DNA from: Chloroflexota bacterium
GTDB lineage: Bacteria; Chloroflexota; FW602-bin22; JACPRP01
Assembly (NCBI GenBank): GCA_016210495.1
Contig: JACQUC010000020.1
Coordinates: 1-10,783, forward strand
Length of the DNA: 10,783 bases
Direction: 5' to 3'
Part shown: piece by piece, positions 1 through 6,744 of the stretch
How positions within the stretch are numbered: position 1 is the first letter of the stretch
Layout: each line of letters starts with the position of its first letter
Notes under the pieces: model-generated
Database searches by the model: none
The model's input: only the letters and a program-made list of their open reading frames with translations
Told to the model about the DNA's origin: nothing
Made by a program: the position numbers and the translations under genes

Positions 1-969
1 GACATGTGGCGTTGTACCACCTGCGGGCAGTGCCCTCGGCTATGCCCCAGGGACGTCAAGCAGATCGACGACATGATCGCCTTGCGCCGGATGGCGACGG
101 GCTACGGCGTTTTTCCTGCCGCTGTCCAGGCCGTCCGCACCATCAGCGCGGCCCTTACAGCCCAGGGTAACCCCTTCAACGAAGACCGCGGCAAGAGGGC
201 GGATTGGGCTCAGGGCCGGTCCGTAAGACCCTTCGCCGAAGGCATGGAAGTGCTATACTTCCCCTGCTGCTACCTCTGCTATGACCCGAGGCTCAAGAAG
301 GTGGCTCAAGCCACCGCCAGGATCCTCAACAAGGCGGAGGTAGACTTCGGCATCCTGGGCACCAAAGAGAATTGCTGTGGCGAGAGTATCCGGAAGACCG
401 GCAATGAGGCACTGTTCAAACGTTTGGCCAGGGAAAACATCAAAACCTTCATCGATCACGGGGTCAAGAAAATCCTGGTGTCTTCCCCTCATTGCTACCA
501 CACCTTCAAGAACGAGTACCCCGAATTCAAGGTCAGCTTCGAGGTGGTGCATATATCCCAGTATCTAGCCGAGCTGATCGAAAGCGGCAGGCTTAAGATC
601 ACCAACGAGTATGCGAAGAAAGTTACGTACCACGACCCGTGTTACCTGGGTCGCCATAATGGCATATTCGACGAGCCGCGCGCGGCCTTGCGGAAGATGA
701 CTGGCTCACCGCCGATCGAGATGCCTGAGTCGCGCGAAGATAGCCTCTGCTGCGGTATGGGCGGTGGCAGGGTCTGGTTCGAAACGCCCAAGTCCGAAAG
801 ATTCTCGAACATCAGACTGGAACAGGCTATTAGGGCCGGGGCTGACGAGTTCGTCACCGCCTGCCCCTATTGCATCACCAGTTTTGAAGATACCAGAGAA
901 GTCCTGAACTGTGCCAGCCTAATCGAGATCAAGGACCTCACCGAGGTCCTCGAGCAAGTGATTTCGTAG
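1..969 (+). CDS. HdrD/BamD-like iron-sulfur protein with two CCG domains (5' partial)
   Basis: The reading frame is open from base 1, so the true start lies upstream; 322 residues are visible. Numbering from base 1, residues 5-15 form the end of a ferredoxin domain (C5, C8, C11, C15, one [4Fe-4S] site). Two CCG (cysteine-rich) domains follow. Domain 1 has C89/C90/C93, then C125-C126, then S162-P-H-C165. Domain 2 has C214, C250-C251 and C288-P-Y-C291, the full pattern that binds a non-cubane [4Fe-4S] cluster in HdrB. This build matches HdrD, or a fused HdrC-HdrB, and the BamD-type subunits of class II benzoyl-CoA reductase. The protein probably passes electrons between the HdrA-like subunit and a catalytic subunit in the cytoplasm. 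The stop is TAG, 38 bases before the hdrA start, which implies one operon. The family call is firm; the BamD role is inferred from the neighbouring had and hdrA/mvhD genes. Confidence 0.85.
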   Translation, partial: DMWRCTTCGQCPRLCPRDVKQIDDMIALRRMATGYGVFPAAVQAVRTISAALTAQGNPFNEDRGKRADWAQGRSVRPFAEGMEVLYFPCCYLCYDPRLKKVAQATARILNKAEVDFGILGTKENCCGESIRKTGNEALFKRLARENIKTFIDHGVKKILVSSPHCYHTFKNEYPEFKVSFEVVHISQYLAELIESGRLKITNEYAKKVTYHDPCYLGRHNGIFDEPRAALRKMTGSPPIEMPESREDSLCCGMGGGRVWFETPKSERFSNIRLEQAIRAGADEFVTACPYCITSFEDTREVLNCASLIEIKDLTEVLEQVIS

Positions 970-1007
970 GGGAAACCGCACCCAAAACTATTAAGGGGTG
1001 ACACAAC

Positions 1008-4000
1008 GTGAGAAAAGAGCGCAACATAGGCCAGACTCATAAGAGCCTGCCTGCCGATAGCTTTGGCGACGTCATGGTCGTTGGTGGTGGGATCAGCGGC
1101 GTTCAGGCATCTCTCGATCTTGCCAACGCGGGTTTCAAGGTTTTCCTGGTCGAGAAAGGACCCGCCATCGGCGGCCATATGGCCCAGCTTGACAAGACCT
1201 TTCCCACCAACGACTGTTCCATTTGAATACTTTCGCCTAAACTGGTCGAGGTCGACCGGAACGCCAACATAGAGGTCCTGACCCTTACCGAAGTCAACAG
1301 TGTGGAAGGGGAAGCAGGGAATTTCAATGTCACGCTGACAAAAAAGCCCAGGTATATCGACGAGAGCAAATGCACGGGCTGTACCACCTGCGTCGAAAAC
1401 TGCCCGATCAAATACCCTGATCAGTTCAATCAGGACATGTCGAAGAACAAGGCGATCCACATCTATTTCGCGCAGGCGGTTCCGCTTGTCACTTACATCG
1501 ATGAAAGCTGCCTCTTCCTTAAGGAAAAGAAATGCCGTATCTGCGAGTCTGTCTGTGAGAACTACGCTATCGATTTCAAGCAGACGACGGAGAAGCTAGA
1601 GCTAAATGTAGGGGCGATAATTCTGTCCCCTGGCACCGAGCCGTTCGATCCTAAGGTGGGGCATCAATACGGCTACGGCAAGATGCCGAACGTCGTCACC
1701 AGCATGGACTACGAGCGACTGCTATCCGCCAGCGGGCCATACGAAGGTGAGATCCACCGCGCTTCCGACGGGAAGCATCCCCATAGGATAGCCTGGATTC
1801 AATGCGTCGGTTCCCGGCAGGTCAATCCGGGCGGCAACAGCTACTGTTCAGCCGTCTGCTGCACGTACACCCAGAAACAGGTGATCTTGACCAAAGATCA
1901 CGAGCCAGCGGCCGAGTGTACGATCTTTCACAACGACATTCGTGCCTATGGCAAGGATTTCGAGCGCTTCTACGCCAGGGCAGAGCAGCTTCCCGGGGTT
2001 CGCTTCATCCGAAGCTACGTATCGGTAGCCAGAGAAAACCCGGAGACCAGGAACGTCACCATACGGTACTCTACGCCCGACGATGGGGTAAAAGAGGAAG
2101 AGTTCGATATGGTGGTGCTGTCCGTCGGATTGACTCCTCCTGCCGATGCCAAGGCCCTGGCAAATAGGTTTGGTATCAAGCTCAATGCTCACGGATTCTG
2201 CCAGGCAGCCCCTTCCGATCCCATCGAGACCACCAGGCCAGGGATCTTCGTCAGCGGCGCCTTCCAGGGTCCCGTGGACATACCCGAGTCGGTTTTTGCC
2301 GCCAGCGCGGCTGGCTCCCGCTGTGGTGAGCTCCTCGATTACCGGCGCGGCCGGCTCAGCACACAAAGGGCCTATCCGCTGGAAAGGGACGTCTCGGCAG
2401 AGGAGCCCAGGGTGGGTGTCTATGTCTGTCGTTGTGGCGCGAATATCGGCAGCGTGGTGGACGTTCCTTCCGCCGTGGAATACGCTCTCACCTTACCCAA
2501 CGTCGTCTACGCTCAGGAACAGCTATTCTCCTGTGCTACCAATTCCGCCAAAGAAATAGCGGACATGGCCAAGGAAAGAGGGCTCAATCGCGTGGTCATC
2601 GCCGCCTGCAGCCCCAGGACCCTCGAATCGCTGTTCCGTGACACCCTCCGGGAGGCGGGCATCAATCAATACTTCTGCGAAATGGCTAATATCAGAGAGC
2701 AATGCTCCTGGGTCCACTCCAAAGACAAGGAAGATGCCACCCAGAAGGCCAAGGATCTGATCCGGATGTCGGTGGCGCGAGCCAGCCGTTTGGAGGCGCT
2801 GCAGGAGTTCGACCTGCCGGTGAACAAGACGGCGTTAGTGGTTGGTGGAGGCATCGCCGGTATGACCTGCGCTCTCTCCATCGCCAACCAGGGACACGAG
2901 GTTCACCTGGTAGAAAAAGCGGAGGACCTGGGGGGAACGGCACTAAAGATTCACTCCACCCTGGACGGGATGGACGTCCAGGCATATCTGCGTGACCTCA
3001 CCCGCAAGGTTTATCAGCACTCCTCGATACACGTCTACACCGAGGCGACGATCGCGGAGGCCACCGGCTACGTGGGGAATTTCGTCACCAGGGTGAAGTC
3101 TGACCGAGGGCTCACGGAGATAAAGCACGGCGCGGCCGTCATCGCCACCGGCACCGACGTATATCGACCGGCCGAGTACCTTTATGGCCAAGATGACAGG
3201 GTGTTGACCCACCTCGAGCTGGAGGAGCGGATCGACAAAGGTGACGAAAGGGTTATCAACGCCGAGAGCCTGGTGATGATCCAATGCGTCGGCTGCCGCA
3301 ATGAAGACAGAAACTACTGCAGCAGGGTCTGTTGCAGCGAGTCGATCAAAAACGCGCTGCTGCTCAAAGAGAAGAATCCCCGGATGGACGTCTACATTCT
3401 CTATCGGGATATCAGAACCTATGGGTTCAAAGAGGACTATTACCGGGAGGCGGCAGGCAAAGACGTCAGGTTCATCCGCTTCGAGCCGTCGGACCAGCCT
3501 CAGGTGGAAGCTGTTAAGGAGAGTGGCCGGTCCGTTCTGAGGGTTACCGTGACGGATCAAATCCTGGGCAAGAAGCTCGAGATAGATGCCGACATAGTTG
3601 CGCTGGCTGCCGCGGTTGTCCCCTCCGCCGGAAACAGGCAGATATCTCAGTTATTCAAGGTCTCCTTGGGGCCGGACGACTTCTTCAAAGAAGCCCACGT
3701 TAAATTGCGACCTGTTGATTTCAGTACAGACGGGGTCTATCTTTGTGGCATGGCCCACTATCCCAAGCATATACCCGAAGCGATCAGCCAGGCCTATGCA
3801 GCGGCGGGCCGGGTGATAACGCTTCTCTCACACGATACGGTCGTCGCCTCCGGCTCCGTTTGCGAGGTGGACGAGAAGAAGTGTATGGCGTGCGGGCACT
3901 GTATCACCGCCTGCACGTATGGTGCCATCGAGTTTCGTGAGACGCGCCAGGGCCAGAAGGCTCTGGTCAATCCCGTTATCTGCAAAGGATGTGGTGTCTG

Positions 4001-4130
4001 CCCAGCCAAGTGTCCCTCGGGGGCCATCCAACTGAAGCACTTTACCGACGAAGTGCTGCTAGCCCAAATCGACGCGGCAGTTCCGGAGGAAGTAACCGTC
4101 CGACAAATCGACGCGGTCGGCGTTGCGTAG
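1008..4130 (+). CDS. hdrA: Selenocysteine-containing tandem HdrA (BamE-like) flavoprotein, TGA at 1224-1226 read as Sec73
   Basis: The gene is read from GTG at 1008, seven bases after the ribosome site AAGGGGTG, through an in-frame TGA to TAG at 4128-4130, giving 1040 residues. The order of modules is: FAD/NAD fold 1 (GGGISG at 26-31; C70-S-I-U73); an inserted ferredoxin region (C122, C125, C128, C132, then C168, C176, C179, C183); an HdrA-type N-terminal cysteine domain from about 469 ([25 protein letters not shown]); FAD fold 2 (GGGIAG near 613); and a C-terminal double ferredoxin (C959/962/965/969 and C992/995/998/1002). HdrA proteins use FAD to split electron pairs (bifurcation) in soluble complexes with MvhD and HdrBC or HdrD partners. 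The second FAD fold has neither the CxxU motif nor the inserted ferredoxin. The residue at the TGA is Cys in most HdrA proteins and Sec in some methanogens. Reading the TGA as a true stop would leave a useless 72-residue fragment and a headless 3' ORF. The BamE assignment rests on the adjacent had gene; a different HdrA-MvhD complex is possible. Confidence 0.88.
1242..1259 (+). promoter_or_regulatory. Candidate bacterial SECIS hairpin in hdrA
   Basis: The sequence CTGGTCGAGGTCGACCGG folds into a seven-pair stem (1242-1248 with 1253-1259, one G-U pair) with the loop AGGT. The first loop G (1250) lies 24 bases after the TGA. The E. coli fdhF SECIS also presents an AGGUC-type apical loop about 19 bases after its UGA, so shape, loop and distance all fit a SelB binding site. 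The same bases encode LVEVDR, a usual HdrA stretch, so part of the pairing could be incidental. Confidence 0.72.
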
Positions 4131-4151
4131 GGGCGGACGGCTGTCCGCCCC
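4127..4151 (+). repeat. GTAGGGGCG palindrome, copy A (overlaps hdrA stop)
   Basis: After GTA there are nine-base arms GGGGCGGAC (4130-4138) and GTCCGCCCC (4143-4151) around the loop GGCT. The TAG inside GTAGGGG is the stop codon of hdrA. The related copies B, C and D lie downstream in this window. Position after the stop and the strong hairpin could affect mRNA stability, but no T-run follows, so a terminator is not supported. Confidence 0.75.
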
Positions 4152-4165
4152 GGGCACGGCCATCT

Positions 4166-4226
4166 GTAGGGGCGGACGTCTCTGTCCGCCCGGGGTGGGG
4201 CGGGGGCGTCGCGACCATTTCGCTAT
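4166..4226 (+). repeat. GTAGGGGCG palindrome, copy B, with long tail
   Basis: The arms GGGCGGAC (4170-4177) and GTCCGCCC (4184-4191) flank the loop GTCTCT. A tail running GGGTGGGGCG, GCGTCGC and CCATTTCG follows and is shared with copy D at 6649. Copy B lies only 15 bases after copy A and ends about 40 bases before the mvhD start, so the spacer between hdrA and mvhD consists mostly of repeat. Confidence 0.72.
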
Positions 4227-4250
4227 TTATCAAAGCCGGCATTACTGGCA

Positions 4251-4260
4251 AAGGAGGTGA
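4251..4260 (+). promoter_or_regulatory. Ribosome binding site that fixes the mvhD start
   Basis: AAGGAGGTGA is a near-perfect anti-16S match, six bases before ATG 4267. It shows that translation starts upstream of the in-frame TGA at 4321, supporting readthrough as selenocysteine rather than a start after the TGA. Confidence 0.85.
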
Positions 4261-4266
4261 CAACAA

Positions 4267-5106
4267 ATGACTGCAACCCATAGATTTCAACCCAGAATAC
4301 TGGGTTTTGTCTGCCACTGGTGAGGATACGGCGCTGCCGATTTGGCTGGAGTTTCCAGACTACAGTATGCAACCGACATAAGACTTATTCGCGTCATGTG
4401 CACCGGCCGGGTCGACCTGGAATACGTCCTCCGGGCCTTCTGGAACGGCATGGATGGGGTGTTCATTGGCGGCTGCCGTTTGAACGAATGCAACTATGTT
4501 ACCCACGGAAACTACCATGCGCTAAGTATGGCGCTTCTATGTCGCCGAATAATGGAGCACATCGGGCTCAACCCGGAGCGGCTAAGCATCGAATTCATGA
4601 CTGGCGGCGAAGGAATCCGGTTTGCCGAAGTTACCAACGATTTCGTCAAGAGGGTGAAAGAGCTAGGGCCACTGGGCGAAAGCGAGGGAATAAGCCAGGC
4701 AGAGTTAAAGTACAGGCTTGCGGACGTTAGAAAGCTAGTCCCCTACATCAAGCTGATGAAGAACGACAAGCTGGGGACACCCCTCAGGCACCCAGAAGAA
4801 TACGACACGTTTTACACGCGTGAAGAGATAGACACCCTATTCCGTGAAGTGGTCACGTACTATATCGAGCCAGACAAGTGCCAGGCCTGTATGATCTGCG
4901 CCAGGAGATGCCCGGTCGAGGCGATCATCAGCGCTCGAAACGAGGTCCACGTCATCGAACAGGATAAGTGCATCAAGTGCGGCGTCTGCCTGGAAGTTTG
5001 CCCGCCTCGGTTCGATGCCGTGGCCAAGCTATCCTGCCAATCCGTCCCGCCCCCCCTTCCCGAGGGGAAGAGAGCCCTAGCCAGAAAGGCCAAAGAAGTC
5101 GCCTAA
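4267..5106 (+). CDS. mvhD: Selenocysteine-containing MvhD-ferredoxin fusion (BamF-like), TGA at 4321-4323 read as Sec19
   Basis: The gene is read from ATG 4267 through an in-frame TGA to TAA at 5104-5106, giving 279 residues. The N-terminal MvhD domain (about 10-150) shows FVC16-H-W-U19-GYGAADLAG, then C45 (VMCTGRVD), C70 (GGC) and C75 (NECNY). These are the conserved cysteines expected to hold the [2Fe-2S] centre through which MvhD passes electrons to HdrA. The canonical motif is CxxC; in Methanococcus VhuD the corresponding subunit is a known selenoprotein. MvhD is usually about 140 residues. Here a C-terminal extension carries two [4Fe-4S] ferredoxin motifs (C205/208/211/215 and C235/238/241/245). 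The gene follows hdrA by 136 bases with two palindromes between, and precedes had. The most likely role is electron transfer to the HdrA subunit of a Bam-type complex. A start after the TGA would remove the key CxxU and has no ribosome site. Confidence 0.9.
4346..4358 (+). promoter_or_regulatory. Candidate bacterial SECIS hairpin in mvhD
   Basis: CTGGA (4346-4350) pairs with TCCAG (4354-4358) around the loop GTT. The loop G lies 28 bases after the TGA at 4321-4323. A G followed by U in a short apical loop at about this distance is what the bacterial SECIS model requires. The stem is short (five pairs) and weaker than the one in hdrA, so this call is less certain. Confidence 0.5.
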
Positions 5107-5137
5107 CGGGGATCTAACCACGGAGACACAGAGTCAT

Positions 5138-5174
5138 GTCCTTCCCTCGTTCGAAGAGGAAACGGGGGAGGGAC
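5138..5174. repeat. Nested 37-base hairpin element, copy 1
   Basis: The left arm GTCCTTCCCTCGTT (5138-5151) faces AACGGGGGAGGGAC (5161-5174) around a nine-base loop; 12 of 14 positions pair in Watson-Crick fashion and the other two as T-G. The left arm is identical to copy 2 at 6445, the loop length is the same and the loop sequence is different. Both copies sit inside ACCACGGA elements. Confidence 0.7.
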
Positions 5175-5225
5175 ACGAAGAAGTGCAGCAGATTGGAAGA
5201 CGTATCCGCTGTGAACGCAACTAAT

Positions 5226-5250
5226 GTAGGGGCGAACGGCGTTCGCCCAC
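5226..5250. repeat. GTAGGGGCG palindrome, copy C
   Basis: The arms GGGCGAAC (5230-5237) and GTTCGCCC (5241-5248) flank the loop GGC. Relative to copies A and B, the stem carries a G-to-A change on one side matched by C-to-T on the other. The long tail of copies B and D is absent. Confidence 0.72.
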
Positions 5251-5328
5251 ATCGATGGTACACAGACATGTCTCCGTGGTGAGCGGTCCCGTTACAGCCA
5301 AACTAAACTAATGTGACAGGAGGACCCA

Positions 5329-6402
5329 ATGCCAAAGATACCCGACAAAATCGAAGCCTGGCGAATGATGGAGCCAGGCAAACTCGCCAGAGCCAGCCTG
5401 CCGGTGCCAGAGTTGAAGCCCGGTGAGGCCCTGGTCGAGATCGCGGGTTGTGGCGTTTGCCACACGGACCTGAGTTACTTCGCCCACGGGGTGAAAACAG
5501 TCGTGCCGCCGCCCATCACCCTCGGTCACGAGATCAGCGGCGTGGTGATCGCCGGCGACGGCAAGCTCCTTGGGAAAGAGGTGATCGTGCCGGCGGTGAT
5601 GCCGTGCAACAACTGCCCCATCTGCGCCGCGGGTCGGGGCAACCGCTGTCTCGATCAGAAAATGCCGGGCAACAGCCTGGGCGATGCGGGCGGCTTCGCC
5701 AGCCACATCGTCGTTCCCTCGGCTGACCTGTGCGTCGTCCAGAACCGGGACAAGCTGTCCCTGGAGACCCTGGCCGTGCTTGCCGACGCCATTACGACCC
5801 CTTATCAGGCCGCGTTGCGAGCCGACATCAAACCAGGCGATCTGGCAATCGTCGTCGGCACCACCGGTGGCGTAGGCATCTACATGACGCAGGTGCTGTC
5901 GGCCCTGGGTGCCAAAGCCGTCATCGGCATCGGCAGGAATCCCGAGAAGCTCGAAAGATCCAAGCAATACGGGGCCACGCACATCATCAGCTCCAAAGGC
6001 AAGAGCGCCAGAGACGTACGCTCGGAGTTCAGAGACATCTGCAAAGCCAACAACTGGCCCTCCAACTACGGCTGGAAGATCTTCGAGTGTACGGGCACCG
6101 TCGACGGCCAGGAAATCGGCCTGGAGCTCCTCTCCTTCATTGGCAAGCTCGTTGTCGTCGGCTACGGCACCGGGCAGACCTCGTATATGCTGTCCAGACT
6201 GATGGCATTCGACGCCGAGATCATCGGCACCTGGGGCTGCCCGCCCAAGCTCTATCCCGCCGTGCTGGACATGGTGCTCGCCGGCAAGATCGCCGTCGAG
6301 CCCCTGGTCGAGACGCGCCCCATGAGCCAGATCGCCGAAGCCTTCAAACAAGCCGACGAAGGAACGCTCTTGAAGAGGGTAGTCCTCACGCCAGATTTCT
6401 AA
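5329..6402 (+). CDS. had: 6-hydroxycyclohex-1-ene-1-carbonyl-CoA dehydrogenase (zinc alcohol dehydrogenase family)
   Basis: This 357-residue zinc-dependent medium-chain dehydrogenase shows the catalytic zinc site C44-H45 (GCGVCHTD) and H67 (GHE), the structural zinc cysteines C93, C96, C99 and C107, and a nucleotide-binding loop GTTGGVG. The opening MPKIPDKIEAW, the PAVMPCNNCPICAAGRGNRC stretch and the C-terminal MAFDAEIIGTWGC segment are what I recall from Had of Thauera and BamQ of Geobacter. The enzyme oxidises 6-hydroxycyclohex-1-ene-1-carbonyl-CoA to the 6-oxo product with NAD+, after benzoyl-CoA reduction and hydration and before ring opening by Oah/BamA. ATG 5329 follows AGGAGG (5318-5323) by five bases. 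The upstream repeat-filled spacer of 222 bases means it may not share a transcript with mvhD. A longer antisense frame over the gene is a coding shadow. The exact substrate is inferred from sequence resemblance and neighbours. Confidence 0.8.
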   Translation: MPKIPDKIEAWRMMEPGKLARASLPVPELKPGEALVEIAGCGVCHTDLSYFAHGVKTVVPPPITLGHEISGVVIAGDGKLLGKEVIVPAVMPCNNCPICAAGRGNRCLDQKMPGNSLGDAGGFASHIVVPSADLCVVQNRDKLSLETLAVLADAITTPYQAALRADIKPGDLAIVVGTTGGVGIYMTQVLSALGAKAVIGIGRNPEKLERSKQYGATHIISSKGKSARDVRSEFRDICKANNWPSNYGWKIFECTGTVDGQEIGLELLSFIGKLVVVGYGTGQTSYMLSRLMAFDAEIIGTWGCPPKLYPAVLDMVLAGKIAVEPLVETRPMSQIAEAFKQADEGTLLKRVVLTPDF

Positions 6403-6430
6403 GCCCTGCGTGGGCTCACCTCGCTGCGTA

Positions 6431-6554
6431 ACCACGGAAAGCACGTCCTTCCCTCGTTTCCCTTCCTAACGAGGGAAGGACACGGAATACACAGAAGGTG
6501 CTGTTGAGCGCGTGCAGTGTCATACTCGTCCGTGCCTTCCGTGTATTCCGTGGT
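6431..6554. repeat. ACCACGGA-type element with nested hairpin and GAGCGCG core
   Basis: The left end ACCACGGAA (6431-6439) faces TTCCGTGGT (6546-6554). An inner pair, CACGGAATACACAGAAGG (6481-6498) with 6535-6552, matches at 17 of 18 positions. The loop contains TTGAGCGCG, also found in the copy at 10299. A 37-base hairpin plus AC interrupts the left arm. The whole gap 6403-6744 (342 bases) holds this element, copy D of the GTAGGGGCG family and a weak six-base inverted repeat CTAGCC/GGCTAG (6606-6626); I see no gene in it. Confidence 0.75.
6445..6481. repeat. Nested 37-base hairpin element, copy 2
   Basis: Perfect 14-base arms GTCCTTCCCTCGTT (6445-6458) and AACGAGGGAAGGAC (6468-6481) surround a nine-base loop. 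Compared with the element at 10299, where GCAC is followed directly by GGAATACAC, this hairpin plus AC is an insert in the left arm. A two-base AC flanks it on both sides. Confidence 0.75.
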
Positions 6555-6648
6555 GCCAAGGGTGGGTAGGCAAACTTCCCAACCGGTTGGGCACAGCCAT
6601 TACCTCTAGCCCTCCTTCAAGGCTAGTTCTTGGTGCGAATAGAACAAC

Positions 6649-6712
6649 GTAGGGGCGAGGTCTCCTCGCCCTGGGCCGGGTGGGGCGAGTGCGTCGCAGC
6701 CATTTCGTACTA
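6649..6712. repeat. GTAGGGGCG palindrome, copy D, with long tail
   Basis: The arms GGGCGAGG (6653-6660) and CCTCGCCC (6664-6671) flank the loop TCT. The tail with GGGTGGGGCGAG, GCGTCGCAG and CCATTTCGTA matches the tail of copy B with few changes. It ends about 33 bases before the next start codon, similar to copy B before mvhD. Confidence 0.72.
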
Positions 6713-6744
6713 GAAACAAGGCTAAGAACGGAGATATCTACATC

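Larger units (their letters stand above)
5117..5280. repeat. ACCACGGA-type element with nested repeats
   Basis: The inverted ends ACCACGGAGACA (5117-5128) and TGTCTCCGTGGT (5269-5280) enclose about 140 bases. Inside are a small hairpin element (5138-5174) and a GTAGGGGCG palindrome (5226-5250). The element fills most of the space between mvhD and had and leaves about 48 bases before the had start. It is related to the elements at 6431 and 10299 through the terminal ACCACGGA. No gene is seen within it. Confidence 0.7.

Noticed and set aside
1227..1302. Nonsense mutation or frameshift splitting hdrA into two genes
   Set aside because: The frame continues directly after TGA with the expected [11 protein letters not shown] sequence, and no ribosome site precedes the GTG at 1302.
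4127..4226. CRISPR-like array formed by copies A and B
   Set aside because: There are only two units with unequal spacing and different lengths, and similar copies are scattered elsewhere.
1224..4323. General recoding of TGA as a sense codon, such as Trp or Gly
   Set aside because: Only two in-frame TGA codons occur in the coding sequence, both at CxxC second positions with hairpins after them. The long yyaL and had genes use no TGA and use TGG for Trp normally.
6402..6416. Terminator after had (AGCCC/GGGCT hairpin)
   Set aside because: The stem is short and no T-run follows. The CTAGCC/GGCTAG repeat at 6606-6626 is equally weak.
5308..6444. Antisense open frame of 378 codons over had
   Set aside because: It is longer than had but has no family motifs or ribosome site and is the usual reverse-strand shadow of a GC-rich gene. 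The + strand carries the full zinc dehydrogenase pattern.
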